A stretch of 64,000 nt of DNA from Desulfobulbaceae bacterium (GCA_020444175.1 JAHLLM010000001.1:124001-188000), one strand, 5' to 3'. Counted from the first letter of the stretch, positions 10,189 to 18,875 are shown. Notes: generated from the sequence alone by a model not told the origin. Numbers and translations are program-made.

Positions 10189-11745
10189 ATGCCCTTTAAT
10201 ATGGGCCTTGAACTTATGGCCGATGCAGCGGCGCAGCACTTCACCAACAAGGCGCTGACAGCAATTGAAAAAGCCAGGGCCCACGGCTGGCTTTTTGTTG
10301 AACAGGAAAAACAACAGATCCGCATTGTCGTATCACCGCAAAATTCTCGAAAAGCCCGCGTATCTCTCTACAAGACCCTTTCACCTTCTGAAGAAAAAGA
10401 GCAGCTTGTCCTGGAGGCGACTCTGCGCTTTGCCGACAGCTATCCTTCTCCTCCCCCTGCTCCACCCGTGCATGACCACGGAGCGGGAAAGGGTCTCTTG
10501 ACCAGGGAAGAAATTTACCCCAAACACATGTTCCATGGCCCTTCTTTTCAAAGTATCGTATCACTGCAGCAATGCGGACAAGACAGCGCCCTGGCTCTGT
10601 TGCAAAAACCTGATTCCGATCTTTTTCAGCCCTGGAAGGAGGAAAGACTTTTTTTCACCGAGCCGCTTCTTCTTGACGGTGCCGGGCAGCTTGTCGGCCT
10701 TTGGGCCGCCAACCAGCTTAAAGAGCATTTTGTTATTTTCCCAGCTGCCGTGGAACAGATCTCCTTTTTTAAGGATTCGCCTCGAAATTTTTCATCCCTG
10801 ACCTGTGAGGTTAACCCCCGGCTGCAGGGCGACTCAACCATCCTCTCAGACATCAATCTGGTCTCCGCAAATGAAACCGTCTTTGCCCAAATCACAGGAC
10901 TCCAGCACAGACGAATCAATATGCCGGAAATTATTCATCGCTTCCGGGGCAGCCGGGAGGTATTTTTAAGTTCCTCCTGGGATTTGCCGCGGCAACACAT
11001 ACCTGCAACCGACTCAGTGTCCTGCTGCCGTCTGCAGAGAGACCTTGTTGATCTTGCCGGCAGCGACCGCAACGTACTGCTGGCGGTCATTGCCCATATT
11101 ATTCTCGGACGCAATGAACGTCGCCACTGGTACGGGTTGAAAGGGTCTCCCAAAAGACGCGAAGAATGGCTGCTGGGGCGGTTGGCAGGCAAAGAGGCCA
11201 TACGGCGTCTTTTGCTTGAACTCGGCAAAACAGATATCCGGCCTGCTGATATCGAAATCATGCCGGATGCATACGGCAAACCGCTGGCCCGGGGAAATTG
11301 GGCGGCAGATCAGGATAAGACTCTTTCACTTTCGCTCAGCCACAGCGGCAATACGTTTGTGGCCCTTGCCGGCGTCCTTGCCCCAAAAGGTTCGCTTGGT
11401 ATTGATATTGAGGAAATGCGGGAGCTGGATGAAGATTTTATAAACTTTGCCTTTTCTGCTGAAGAAAGGGAAATCATACTAAATGATCCCCAAAAGGCAT
11501 TGCGTTGCTGGTGCGCCAAAGAATCCGCGGCCAAGGCTCTGGGATTTGGCATGCCCGGTGGCCCCCGTGATATGATCGTTGAAAGCTGCGATGAACTGAC
11601 GGGCGAAGTAAAACTGAAAGTTTCGGGTCTTCTTGAAAAAGAGCATGGTGGAGATCTTCCCTGCAAAGAGCTTCTGGCCCTCACCAGCATGGATGATAGT
11701 CTTACAGTTGCCCTTACCCTGAATGTCGACACGACGGTGTCTTAA
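10189..11745 (+). CDS. Dehydratase-4'-phosphopantetheinyl transferase fusion
   Basis: Third synthase gene. The N-terminal part (to about residue 260 from the ATG at 10189) is a hot-dog dehydratase with a DGAGQ motif for the catalytic Asp. The C-terminal third is an Sfp/HetI-type phosphopantetheinyl transferase, with the metal-binding GIDIE at about 404-408 and the WCAKESAAKALG motif (Lys444, Glu445). It would charge the DSIKR carrier domain encoded just upstream, making the locus self-sufficient. The ATG at 10189 is the first standard start, but the dehydratase catalytic His lies upstream at 10132 in the same frame, so the true protein almost certainly begins earlier, probably as a frameshift extension of the previous gene. 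Without that extension the DH would be inactive. I am sure of the domains and unsure of the start. Confidence 0.85.
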   Translation: MPFNMGLELMADAAAQHFTNKALTAIEKARAHGWLFVEQEKQQIRIVVSPQNSRKARVSLYKTLSPSEEKEQLVLEATLRFADSYPSPPPAPPVHDHGAGKGLLTREEIYPKHMFHGPSFQSIVSLQQCGQDSALALLQKPDSDLFQPWKEERLFFTEPLLLDGAGQLVGLWAANQLKEHFVIFPAAVEQISFFKDSPRNFSSLTCEVNPRLQGDSTILSDINLVSANETVFAQITGLQHRRINMPEIIHRFRGSREVFLSSSWDLPRQHIPATDSVSCCRLQRDLVDLAGSDRNVLLAVIAHIILGRNERRHWYGLKGSPKRREEWLLGRLAGKEAIRRLLLELGKTDIRPADIEIMPDAYGKPLARGNWAADQDKTLSLSLSHSGNTFVALAGVLAPKGSLGIDIEEMRELDEDFINFAFSAEEREIILNDPQKALRCWCAKESAAKALGFGMPGGPRDMIVESCDELTGEVKLKVSGLLEKEHGGDLPCKELLALTSMDDSLTVALTLNVDTTVS

Positions 11746-11832
11746 AGAGTATTATTCTTGATGAACTTGAATTGTGTTGCATGGAAAAGAGAAATAAATA
11801 AGTAAATATCGAATTAAATATGAAACTTTGAA

Positions 11833-11952
11833 GATCTCGCCAAAAGCTCAAAAGCCGACCATCCGCCAACGTAATATCAACAAGTCACATACGTATCGGC
11901 GGCGGTTGAGTGGGTTTTCACCCTAAAGGGCATAAATACGAAACCGTCAAAT
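11833..11952 (+). repeat. Interspersed palindromic repeat, copy 1
   Basis: First of four copies (others at 47368, 51311 and 54131), all in the same orientation. The core shares GACCATCCGCCAACGTAATA near the left and CGGCGGCGGTTGAG near the right, with outer arms that are roughly complementary. This copy carries about 18 extra bases (CACCCTAAAGGGCATAAA) before the right arm TACGAAACCGTCAAA. It occupies most of the gap between the synthase locus and the universal stress gene. Confidence 0.75.
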
Positions 11953-11976
11953 TCTAAATGAAAAAAGTGGGATAAA

Positions 11977-12915
11977 ATGGAAAAGAAACTCTTGGTTGCA
12001 ATTGGCAATAGCGGGCTTGATACGGTTACCATCAATTATCTGATTAACATTTTTGAGAACAAATCAGACATCTCACTCCACCTGCTCACGGTTATCCCGC
12101 TTTCAGGCATAACAGAAAGCCAACGCCTTTTGGGTGACTTGGAAACAGTTGCCGCATCCCGCCCTGGAGCCCAGAAAAAACGTGTCGCCGCCCGAAAACA
12201 TCAGGAGAGCCTTTTGAGCAAACTCCTGTCCGCAGGCTTTGACAAAAAACAAATGAGCAGCGAAGTTTCTTTCTGCTGGGGAAACGTATCCAGCCTTCTG
12301 GTACAACAGGCCCAGGCCGGAGTCTATGATGCAATCGTTCTTGCCAAAAGAGACCTGTCATTGCTGCAAAAAATGATGTCCGGAAGTATTTCATCCGACC
12401 TGTGGATAAAAAATCATTCGGTTCCCCTCTGGATTATCAATGGCACCCCTGCCAGCCGCAATTTTCTGGTTCCTGTGGACTGCTCGCGCCGAACCCTGAG
12501 TGCAGTTGACCATCTTGGCTTTATCATGCAGGGCAACAAGGAAATCGAGATCACCCTTTTTCATTCCAGTGCACTGCTGGCTGACAATCATATTCCTCCC
12601 AAGGAAGATTTCTACGAAAAATGGGGAAAAGAGTGGTGCGACGAGCACATCAAGGGAAAAGACGACGAACATTTCCATTTTCATGCAGCCAAGCAAATTC
12701 TTCTGGAAAACGGCTTTGCCGAGGAAAAGATACACTGTGACCAGATTGACTCAGGCATTGAACCTGCCCAGATGATTGTCCGGGAAGTCAAAAAACATAC
12801 CTACAGCACCATTGTCATGGGACGCCGAATGGAAAAAGAAAAAAATATATTCAAAGGTGTCAGCGACCGTGTGCTGGCCAATGTCCATGACGTCGCCCTC
12901 TGGATTCTCGGTTGA
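11977..12915 (+). CDS. Tandem universal stress protein
   Basis: A 312-residue cytoplasmic protein with two UspA folds. The first begins KKLLVAIGNSGLD and the second at about residue 165 begins NFLVPVDCSRRTLSAVDHL. The C-terminus ends IVMGRRMEKEKNIFKGVSDRVLANV, close to the usual Usp GxxxxGS-V ending but without the full Gly/Ser nucleotide loop (GRR in place of GSRG), so ATP binding is doubtful. Family members modulate survival under stress or starvation. It stands alone between the lipid synthase locus and the arsenate-reductase-like locus, with GTGGGAT before the ATG. No partner is evident. Confidence 0.85.
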   Translation: MEKKLLVAIGNSGLDTVTINYLINIFENKSDISLHLLTVIPLSGITESQRLLGDLETVAASRPGAQKKRVAARKHQESLLSKLLSAGFDKKQMSSEVSFCWGNVSSLLVQQAQAGVYDAIVLAKRDLSLLQKMMSGSISSDLWIKNHSVPLWIINGTPASRNFLVPVDCSRRTLSAVDHLGFIMQGNKEIEITLFHSSALLADNHIPPKEDFYEKWGKEWCDEHIKGKDDEHFHFHAAKQILLENGFAEEKIHCDQIDSGIEPAQMIVREVKKHTYSTIVMGRRMEKEKNIFKGVSDRVLANVHDVALWILG

Positions 12916-13597
12916 TTGACGGCATGGTCAAACCGGATTTTTTGCCCTGAAGCAAATAATGAGAGATGCAGCCAACCTGAAAATTATCCTGATGTCTATG
13001 GAGGAAGCACTGGAAAAAATTGCCCAGAGCCATCCGGTCGTGTAAAACCATCCCCACCGTCACGGACTATGACAAACTGTTGTTTGGCGACAAAGTCAGA
13101 ACCCATCGAATTTCAAGGCAAAGTGGTTCCGATTGACAGCAAGCGACCAGTCCCTAATCACCATGTCGCTTATTCGCGGGCAAGACCAATTGTGAGCCCC
13201 TATCCACTCCTCTAAGCAAAATTTTACTTTTGCTTCTTTATTTTTTTCTCTAAATATATACAATGTAGTAAAGGATTCTCATTCTCACTTTTGTGGTTGC
13301 ATCGAAAATTAAAAAGGTGAAGAAAGATCCCCTTATATCATACATGGAGCCATAACCGACATTCCCACTGCACGGCAGCTGAATATCTGAGATGCAGCAA
13401 TACATCAATTGCATCATTCTTAAAGCGATAGAGAGCCCGAACACACGAAGAAAAGACAGCAAATCATGTCCGATCAACCGAAACCCTGTTTCTCAAAATC
13501 ATCCACAAGGGTGCTGTTCAGTCCGGCGGCACCATCAAAATAGAGCCTCACAGACAGAACCGGAACAAGCTGTACTCAAAATCAAAAGGAGGGAAGA
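12916..13597. other. 682-bp gene-poor leader region
   Basis: No convincing gene. A 28-codon ORF at 12959-13045 (MRDAANLKIILMSMEEALEK...) continues with sense-like sequence after its stop and may be the remnant of a decayed gene. From about 13230 the DNA is AT-rich and probably holds the promoter of the downstream molybdoenzyme operon, but I cannot choose a -35/-10 pair. The end is the ribosome binding site AAAGGAGGGAAGA just before 13598. Confidence 0.4.
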
Positions 13598-16144
13598 ATG
13601 AAAATCAAGCGAAGGGATTTTTTAAAACTCAGCGCTGCAACGGGTGCTGCGGCTACAGTCTTCAAGAAGCCAGTCCTGAACGCCTTTGCTGAAACGAAAA
13701 AAAAATCCGTACTTGGAGAAAGAGAGGGAAAATGGAAGCCTTCCACCTGCCAGGGATGTACCACCTGGTGTCCTGTGGAAATATTCGTCCAGGACGGCAG
13801 GGCAGTCAAGGTCAGGGGAAATCGCTATTCCAAGCAGAATGACGGCAAGGTCTGCCCCCGAGGACATCTTTCTTTGCAGCAGGTCTATGATCCGGATCGG
13901 CTCAAGGTGCCGATGAAACGTACCAATCCGCAAAAAGGCCGTGGAATTGATCCCCAGTTTGTACCCATTTCCTGGGATGAAGCCCTGAACACCATAGCTG
14001 ACAAAATGATGGAACTTCGCCATGCAGGTGAACCTGAAAAATTTGCGTTAATGCGAGGCCGCTACACATATCTTCGTGATATTATTTATGATGTCATGCC
14101 AAAAGTTTTCGGGTCCCCGAACAATATTTCACACAGCTCCACATGTGCTGAAGCGGAAAAATTCGGCTCCTTTTACACTGAAGGATATTGGGCATACCGT
14201 GATTATGACCTGGACAAAACCAAATACCTTCTTGTCTGGGGCTGTGATCCTGTCAGTTCAAATCGCATGGTCCCGGCTTCCATCAAAAAGCTTGGCGATG
14301 TTATCGACAGGGCAACCGTTGCGGTTGTTGATCCGAAAATGAATAACACTTCGGCAAAAGCCCATGAATGGCTGCCTGTTCTCCCTGGCACTGATGGGGC
14401 CCTGGCTCTTGGCATTGCCCACGTTATGCTCACTGAAGGAATCTGGTATAAAGATTTTGTCGGCGATTTCAAGGATGGCAAAAACCGTTTTAAAGCCGCA
14501 CAAGAAGTTGACGAAACAACTTTTCAGGAAAAAGAATCCCATGGCGTGGTCAAATGGTGGAACATTGCGGTAAAAGACATGACTCCCCAAAAAGCGGCTG
14601 AGCTTTCAGGGGTATCTTTCGACCAGATCGTTCGTGTCGCAAAAGGCATGGCCAAGGCAGCTCCCAATGTCTGTGTCTGGATGGGTCCCGGTTGCGCCAT
14701 GCACGTCAGGGGCGGTTACTCTGCCATGGCCGTGCATGCTTTGGCCGGCCTTACCGGCGGGACGGATAATGAGGGAGGCTCCCTGCAGACCGCCAAAATC
14801 CCTGTCAACAAGCTCGATAAAGATCTGCTTAAGACCTTTCAGGATGATCTTGCCAAAAAACATTCCAAGATGAAAAAGATAGACCAGCGGGGCTACCTCA
14901 ACCTGCCGGCTATCAGCAAAGGCAAATCAGGCGGTGGTGTTGCCACCAATAATGCCGCAAACGGTATTCTGAACAAAGACCCCTATGAGATAAAAATGCT
15001 TGTCGGCTACATGAACAATTTTGCCTTTTCCTGCAATGGTACTGAGCGTTGGGAAAAAGCATTATCATCCGTACCTTTTATCGTTCATCTTACCACCAAT
15101 GCCTCTGAATTTACCCAGTTTGCAGACATTGTTTTACCCTGTGTTGTCAACAAGTATGAAAAGTACGGTTTTGTGAAAACAAAGGCCAATCGCTACGCCA
15201 CATGCACCCTGCTGCAACCTGTTATTGAACCGGTTTGGGATGTCATTACGGATGAAACGGAATTTCCTTTCCTGCTCAGCGAGAAACTGAAAGAACGCGG
15301 TTTCCCGAATTTATACGATGCACTCACCACCATGTACGCTGATCCTGAGACAGGAAGGAAGGCCAAAAATGCCAAAGAATTTACCGAATATGCCCTGAAA
15401 TATTATACCGCTCCATTATGGGATGGGAAAAAAGACAGTCATGGTGACAAAATCAATGGCTGGGAGGACATGAAAAACCGGGGCATGTGGAATTCCGAAG
15501 CCTATAAGTACAAATCCCATTGGGGAGGGAAATATAAAACCAAGACAGGAAAATTTGAGTTTTACAGTGAAACCCTTAAAAAAGCCCTTGGAGGGCACGC
15601 AGAAAAGCATAATGTCGATATCGACAAGGTTCTTGAGGAAAGTAATTACACTGCCCGCGGCGAGATGGCCTTTGTTCCCCATTACGAGCCCCCGCACCGC
15701 AATGGCGACATGAAAAAATATCCTTTTGTCTTTATTGATTACAAATCTCGATTGAATCGTGAAGGACGAAGCCAGAACTGCCCCTGGTACTATGAATTCA
15801 AGCATGTTGATCCTGGTGATGTGTCCCATCAGGATTCATTAAAAATCAACCCGGTTGATGCTCAAAAACTTGGCATCAAAGATGGCGATAAAGTACGAAT
15901 TTCCTCAATCGGAGGCAGTGGTGAATGCGTGGCCCATCTCTGGGAAGGTGTCCGTCCGGGAACGGTGGCCAAAGCATATGGTCAGGGACATTGGGCCTAT
16001 GGACGTACGGCAGCAGCCGACTATGCCAAGGCAAAGGAGCGCGGCATTAACAACAACACCATTATTCCCTGGGATATAGATCGACTCTCCGGCTCCAATG
16101 CCAGGAACGGCGGACAGGCAGTGGTCAAGATCGAGAAGGTTTAA
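13598..16144 (+). CDS. arrA: Respiratory arsenate reductase-like molybdoenzyme, catalytic subunit
   Basis: Large subunit of the DMSO-reductase family, 848 residues, likely reducing arsenate in the periplasm. A twin-arginine signal (KRRDFLKLSAATGAA) leads the protein. A [4Fe-4S] site follows at Cys51, Cys54, Cys58 and Cys86. The molybdenum ligand is Cys183 in SHSSTCAEAEK. Residues reported to bind substrate in Shewanella ArrA all match at identical spacing: Arg155 and Tyr156 (RGRY motif), His179, Ser180, Lys188 and Tyr200. ArxA arsenite oxidases instead carry a GRGWG-type motif there. The C-terminal molybdopterin domain contains PGTVAKAYGQGHWAYGR. The ferredoxin subunit follows after 16 bp. 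Family placement rests on recalled ArrA sequence; a polysulfide or selenate reductase relative is the alternative. No ars resistance genes are in the window. Confidence 0.8.
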   Translation: MKIKRRDFLKLSAATGAAATVFKKPVLNAFAETKKKSVLGEREGKWKPSTCQGCTTWCPVEIFVQDGRAVKVRGNRYSKQNDGKVCPRGHLSLQQVYDPDRLKVPMKRTNPQKGRGIDPQFVPISWDEALNTIADKMMELRHAGEPEKFALMRGRYTYLRDIIYDVMPKVFGSPNNISHSSTCAEAEKFGSFYTEGYWAYRDYDLDKTKYLLVWGCDPVSSNRMVPASIKKLGDVIDRATVAVVDPKMNNTSAKAHEWLPVLPGTDGALALGIAHVMLTEGIWYKDFVGDFKDGKNRFKAAQEVDETTFQEKESHGVVKWWNIAVKDMTPQKAAELSGVSFDQIVRVAKGMAKAAPNVCVWMGPGCAMHVRGGYSAMAVHALAGLTGGTDNEGGSLQTAKIPVNKLDKDLLKTFQDDLAKKHSKMKKIDQRGYLNLPAISKGKSGGGVATNNAANGILNKDPYEIKMLVGYMNNFAFSCNGTERWEKALSSVPFIVHLTTNASEFTQFADIVLPCVVNKYEKYGFVKTKANRYATCTLLQPVIEPVWDVITDETEFPFLLSEKLKERGFPNLYDALTTMYADPETGRKAKNAKEFTEYALKYYTAPLWDGKKDSHGDKINGWEDMKNRGMWNSEAYKYKSHWGGKYKTKTGKFEFYSETLKKALGGHAEKHNVDIDKVLEESNYTARGEMAFVPHYEPPHRNGDMKKYPFVFIDYKSRLNREGRSQNCPWYYEFKHVDPGDVSHQDSLKINPVDAQKLGIKDGDKVRISSIGGSGECVAHLWEGVRPGTVAKAYGQGHWAYGRTAAADYAKAKERGINNNTIIPWDIDRLSGSNARNGGQAVVKIEKV

Positions 16145-16160
16145 TTGACAGGAGGACACA

Positions 16161-16931
16161 ATGAAAACGCAATATGCGATGGTTATAGATTTAAAAAAAT
16201 GCGTAGGCTGTGGAGCATGTGCCCTGGCCTGCAAAACTGAAAACAATACAGCACTCAGAAAAAACGGCCAGACTTACAACTGGGCTGATTTTCTGCATGA
16301 AACGACCGGTAAGTTTCCGGATACCACATATAAAACTCTACCGGTGCTCTGCAACCACTGCTCAAATGCCCCCTGCGTCGAAGCCTGCCCGGTTGAACCC
16401 AAGGCTATGTATAAAACACCTGATGGCATCACAATGCACAATGATGAACGCTGCATAGGCTGCCGCGCCTGTCAGGAGGCTTGTCCATACAGCATGGAAG
16501 AGGTCAGGCGTGACGGCGAATACGGCGAGTACAGTGTTATCAGCTATAATGAGGAAGGTGAACCAACACATCCATTTTACAAGGACAACAGGGAACTTAT
16601 TCAGGGATGTACTTCCTCAGGTATAGACACGGCAAGAGCCGTTGGCGCAACACCTCCTCATAGGACTCTCTATGATCACCCGGACTATGAAGATGTGCGA
16701 CGTCCAAATATTGTTGAAAAATGTATTTTTTGTGAACACAGGGTGAGAAAGGGAAAGCTGCCATACTGCGTAGAAGCTTGTCCCGCCGGAGCCAGGATCT
16801 TCGGCGATATTAATGAACCGAAAAGTGAGGTAAGCAAGCTCCTCAACAAACACAAATCAAAAGTCCTGAAACCTGAAGAAGGAACAAAACCCAATGTCTA
16901 TTACATAAGGGAATACGGTGTAAAAGGCTAA
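16161..16931 (+). CDS. arrB: Four-cluster ferredoxin subunit, ArrB-like
   Basis: Electron-transfer partner of the molybdoenzyme, 256 residues. Four [4Fe-4S] motifs are visible in DmsB/ArrB order: CVGCGACALAC near the N-terminus, CNHCSNAPCVEAC, CIGCRACQEAC, and CIFC...CVEAC with an 11-residue spacer. There is no signal peptide, as expected for a subunit exported together with the Tat-tagged catalytic chain. It starts 16 bp after the arrA-like stop behind a strong AGGAGG. The C-terminus KPNVYYIREYG resembles ArrB. No NrfD/ArrC membrane anchor follows, so the route from quinol to this subunit is not obvious. Confidence 0.82.
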   Translation: MKTQYAMVIDLKKCVGCGACALACKTENNTALRKNGQTYNWADFLHETTGKFPDTTYKTLPVLCNHCSNAPCVEACPVEPKAMYKTPDGITMHNDERCIGCRACQEACPYSMEEVRRDGEYGEYSVISYNEEGEPTHPFYKDNRELIQGCTSSGIDTARAVGATPPHRTLYDHPDYEDVRRPNIVEKCIFCEHRVRKGKLPYCVEACPAGARIFGDINEPKSEVSKLLNKHKSKVLKPEEGTKPNVYYIREYGVKG

Positions 16932-16937
16932 CATTCA

Positions 16938-16987
16938 TCATGTCACCAAAGGCCGCGGCCATTGCTTACCGGCCTTTGGTAACATGA
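16938..16987 (+). promoter_or_regulatory. Intercistronic hairpin between arrB and torD-like gene
   Basis: An 18-bp stem (TCATGTCACCAAAGGCCG against CGGCCTTTGGTAACATGA, one mismatch) closes a 14-base loop. The right arm contains the ATG at 16984, so that candidate start is sequestered and the ATG at 17005 is preferred. There is no U-run, so it is more likely an mRNA-stability or differential-expression element than a terminator. Confidence 0.6.
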
Positions 16988-17004
16988 ATAAAGGAAATTT
17001 GTTC

Positions 17005-17682
17005 ATGAATGAAATTGAAACAAAACTACAGCAAAGCAACGGCCTGAGACTTTTGGCCGCCTGTTTTTACGAGCCCGATCCCACGCTTTTTGAAGAGGAA
17101 AAAATGTGCCGGAATATCAGCGCCATTTGTGCAGATATTTGCCCCCAGGCCTGTGCTGCAGCCAGTGATATGTATCTTGCCCTGCAAAACAGCAGCCTGC
17201 AGGATCTTCAAATTGCCCATGCCGAATTATTCCTCGGCCCTTTTGAACTGAAAGCCTCGCCCTATGGGTCAACGTACCTTGAAAAAGCCCGCCGGATTAT
17301 GGGTGATTCCACTATGCAGGTAGTACAGCTCTACAGGAAAGCAGGGCTGGAGGTTGATATCAAAGAGCCGCCTGATCATATTGTCATTGAACTTGAGTTT
17401 CTATCCTATCTCTTTGCCCTTGAAACTGAAGCTTTGCAGAATAGTGAATCGACACAGGTCGCAAAATTACGGGCCGAGCAGAAAGTCTTCCAGGAAAGGT
17501 ATCTGCTTCCGTGGATGCCAGAATTTATCGAAAACATGAAGAAAGGCACGGAGAACAACTTTTATCTGGCCCTTGCAGACTGTTTGGAGAAATTTCTTTG
17601 TCAACTGACAGTTCCTGATCAGTCTATACCGACATACGAATGCAACGGAACCCAAAAATATGCTGCCGCAACCGCTTATTGA
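17005..17682 (+). CDS. TorD/DmsD-family molybdoenzyme chaperone
   Basis: A 225-residue all-helical chaperone of the TorD family, which binds the Tat signal and guides cofactor insertion into the partner molybdoenzyme. Recognisable features are the N-terminal LRLLAACFYEPDP, HAELFLGPFELKASPYGSTYL and the EPPDHIVIELEFLSYLF stretch, which matches the family's PDHIxxELEFM motif. I chose the ATG at 17005 because AAAGGA lies at the right distance and the upstream ATG at 16984 is inside a hairpin. The next gene starts inside its 3' end (23-bp overlap). It is the expected maturation factor (ArrD role) for the arrA-like protein. Confidence 0.82.
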   Translation: MNEIETKLQQSNGLRLLAACFYEPDPTLFEEEKMCRNISAICADICPQACAAASDMYLALQNSSLQDLQIAHAELFLGPFELKASPYGSTYLEKARRIMGDSTMQVVQLYRKAGLEVDIKEPPDHIVIELEFLSYLFALETEALQNSESTQVAKLRAEQKVFQERYLLPWMPEFIENMKKGTENNFYLALADCLEKFLCQLTVPDQSIPTYECNGTQKYAAATAY

Positions 17683-18652
17683 AAAGCTGCTCTCCGGTTC
17701 AACTGGAAAAATTCAGTTTGAAACTGCCCGTTGCCTGCGGTCGAGATTCAACAAAAACAGATGCATGCATTGTCTTGCTGTCTGCCATGGCGGGGCTATT
17801 GAACTGCAGGGCAGGCAGATCGTTTTTGATGTTGAAAAATGTACGAACTGCATGCAATGTACTGCTGTTTGCCCAAATGATGCCTTTACAGGACCCACCG
17901 ATTTCCTTGCGGATTTACAGCTTCTTCCCAAACAGGAGGAGATGGTCTTGTCCTGTAAAAAAGAACGGCATGCCCAAAATCATATAGCTATTCCCTGTAT
18001 TGGTTCCCTTTCCGAGCCGATACTTGCCTCAATAAACGCTCTGGCACAAAAAGACTGCTTTATTGATATCAGCCAGTGTTTCGAATGCACAAACGGCCAT
18101 TGCCGGAAAACACTGCATAACAACATGCAAAATCTCGCAAATAAAATAAATGGGAAAACAATAATCAGACTGAAGTACCTTTCCACCAATCAAAGTGGTC
18201 TGCCTGCTGATCCAAAAGGGACGAAGCGCTCATTTTTAAAGCTTGTTGGAAAAACCATCGCCGATTTGGGGAAAGAAGCTGCAAACTGTAAGTCTGAAAA
18301 CCTGGTAAATCCCAAAAACAGGCACCCAAAAGCACAGATGAGAAATGCCGCCGCTCTGCACTCCGCATTTTCCATAATGCCAGATGAAAGACTGCATGAA
18401 AAAGAGACCCTCCTCTCCTATTTTTTTTCCGTAAAAGCCAATGAGCAATGTGACTGCTGCCCGGCATGTACGGGAATGTGCCCAACTGGTGCCTTGAAGA
18501 GAAAAAAAGAAAATGCCGGGAAATATCTTTCATTCACAAGTGCCAAGTGCAGCGGTTGCGGATTGTGTGTTCAATTTTGCAGAAAAAATGCCCTTACATT
18601 ACACAGTGGCTTTGCCGGTGACCCCACAATTCGGCAGATTATAAGCCAATAA
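17660..18652 (+). CDS. Cysteine-rich polyferredoxin of the arr-like operon
   Basis: A 330-residue iron-sulfur protein overlapping the chaperone gene by 23 bp. Two cluster motifs lie near the N-terminus (CMHCLAVC with a partner Cys, and CTNCMQCTAVCP) and two near the C-terminus (CCPACTGMCP and CSGCGLCVQFC). Between them is a Cys-rich patch CFECTNGHC in a region that may bind another cofactor. No signal peptide or membrane segment is seen, so it is probably cytoplasmic. Similar proteins accompany TorD-type chaperones in some molybdoenzyme operons and may act in maturation or electron supply; the role here is inferred from position only. Confidence 0.72.
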   Translation: MLPQPLIEKLLSGSTGKIQFETARCLRSRFNKNRCMHCLAVCHGGAIELQGRQIVFDVEKCTNCMQCTAVCPNDAFTGPTDFLADLQLLPKQEEMVLSCKKERHAQNHIAIPCIGSLSEPILASINALAQKDCFIDISQCFECTNGHCRKTLHNNMQNLANKINGKTIIRLKYLSTNQSGLPADPKGTKRSFLKLVGKTIADLGKEAANCKSENLVNPKNRHPKAQMRNAAALHSAFSIMPDERLHEKETLLSYFFSVKANEQCDCCPACTGMCPTGALKRKKENAGKYLSFTSAKCSGCGLCVQFCRKNALTLHSGFAGDPTIRQIISQ

Positions 18653-18845
18653 TTATATCACTGCAGATTGTGTTGTCCTTACTCGTGCCTATCGGAAAGA
18701 CAGCTTAAAAAAATAGCCTTTTACATCTTATAAATGATAGGATGAGCATAGCTGATTATTCACATTTTTCATCACCAAGATGGCGGGATTACTATCTGGA
18801 CGAAACATTATTAATAATAGAAATCTTTTTCTCTTTAATTTTGCA

Positions 18846-18875
18846 TTGAAAACGCTAGGTACATCTGCCTATACT
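18846..18875 (+). promoter_or_regulatory. Predicted sigma-70-type promoter
   Basis: TTGAAA (18846-18851), an 18-bp spacer, then TATACT (18870-18875), about 95 bp before the PstS-like gene. The rest of the 318-bp gap (18653-18970) is AT-rich with no gene seen. The gap separates this gene from the arr-like operon, so it is probably transcribed on its own. Confidence 0.45.

Noticed and set aside
10189-10191. ATG taken as the true N-terminus of the DH-PPTase protein
   Set aside because: It would remove the catalytic His and first strand of the dehydratase, which are encoded in frame just upstream.
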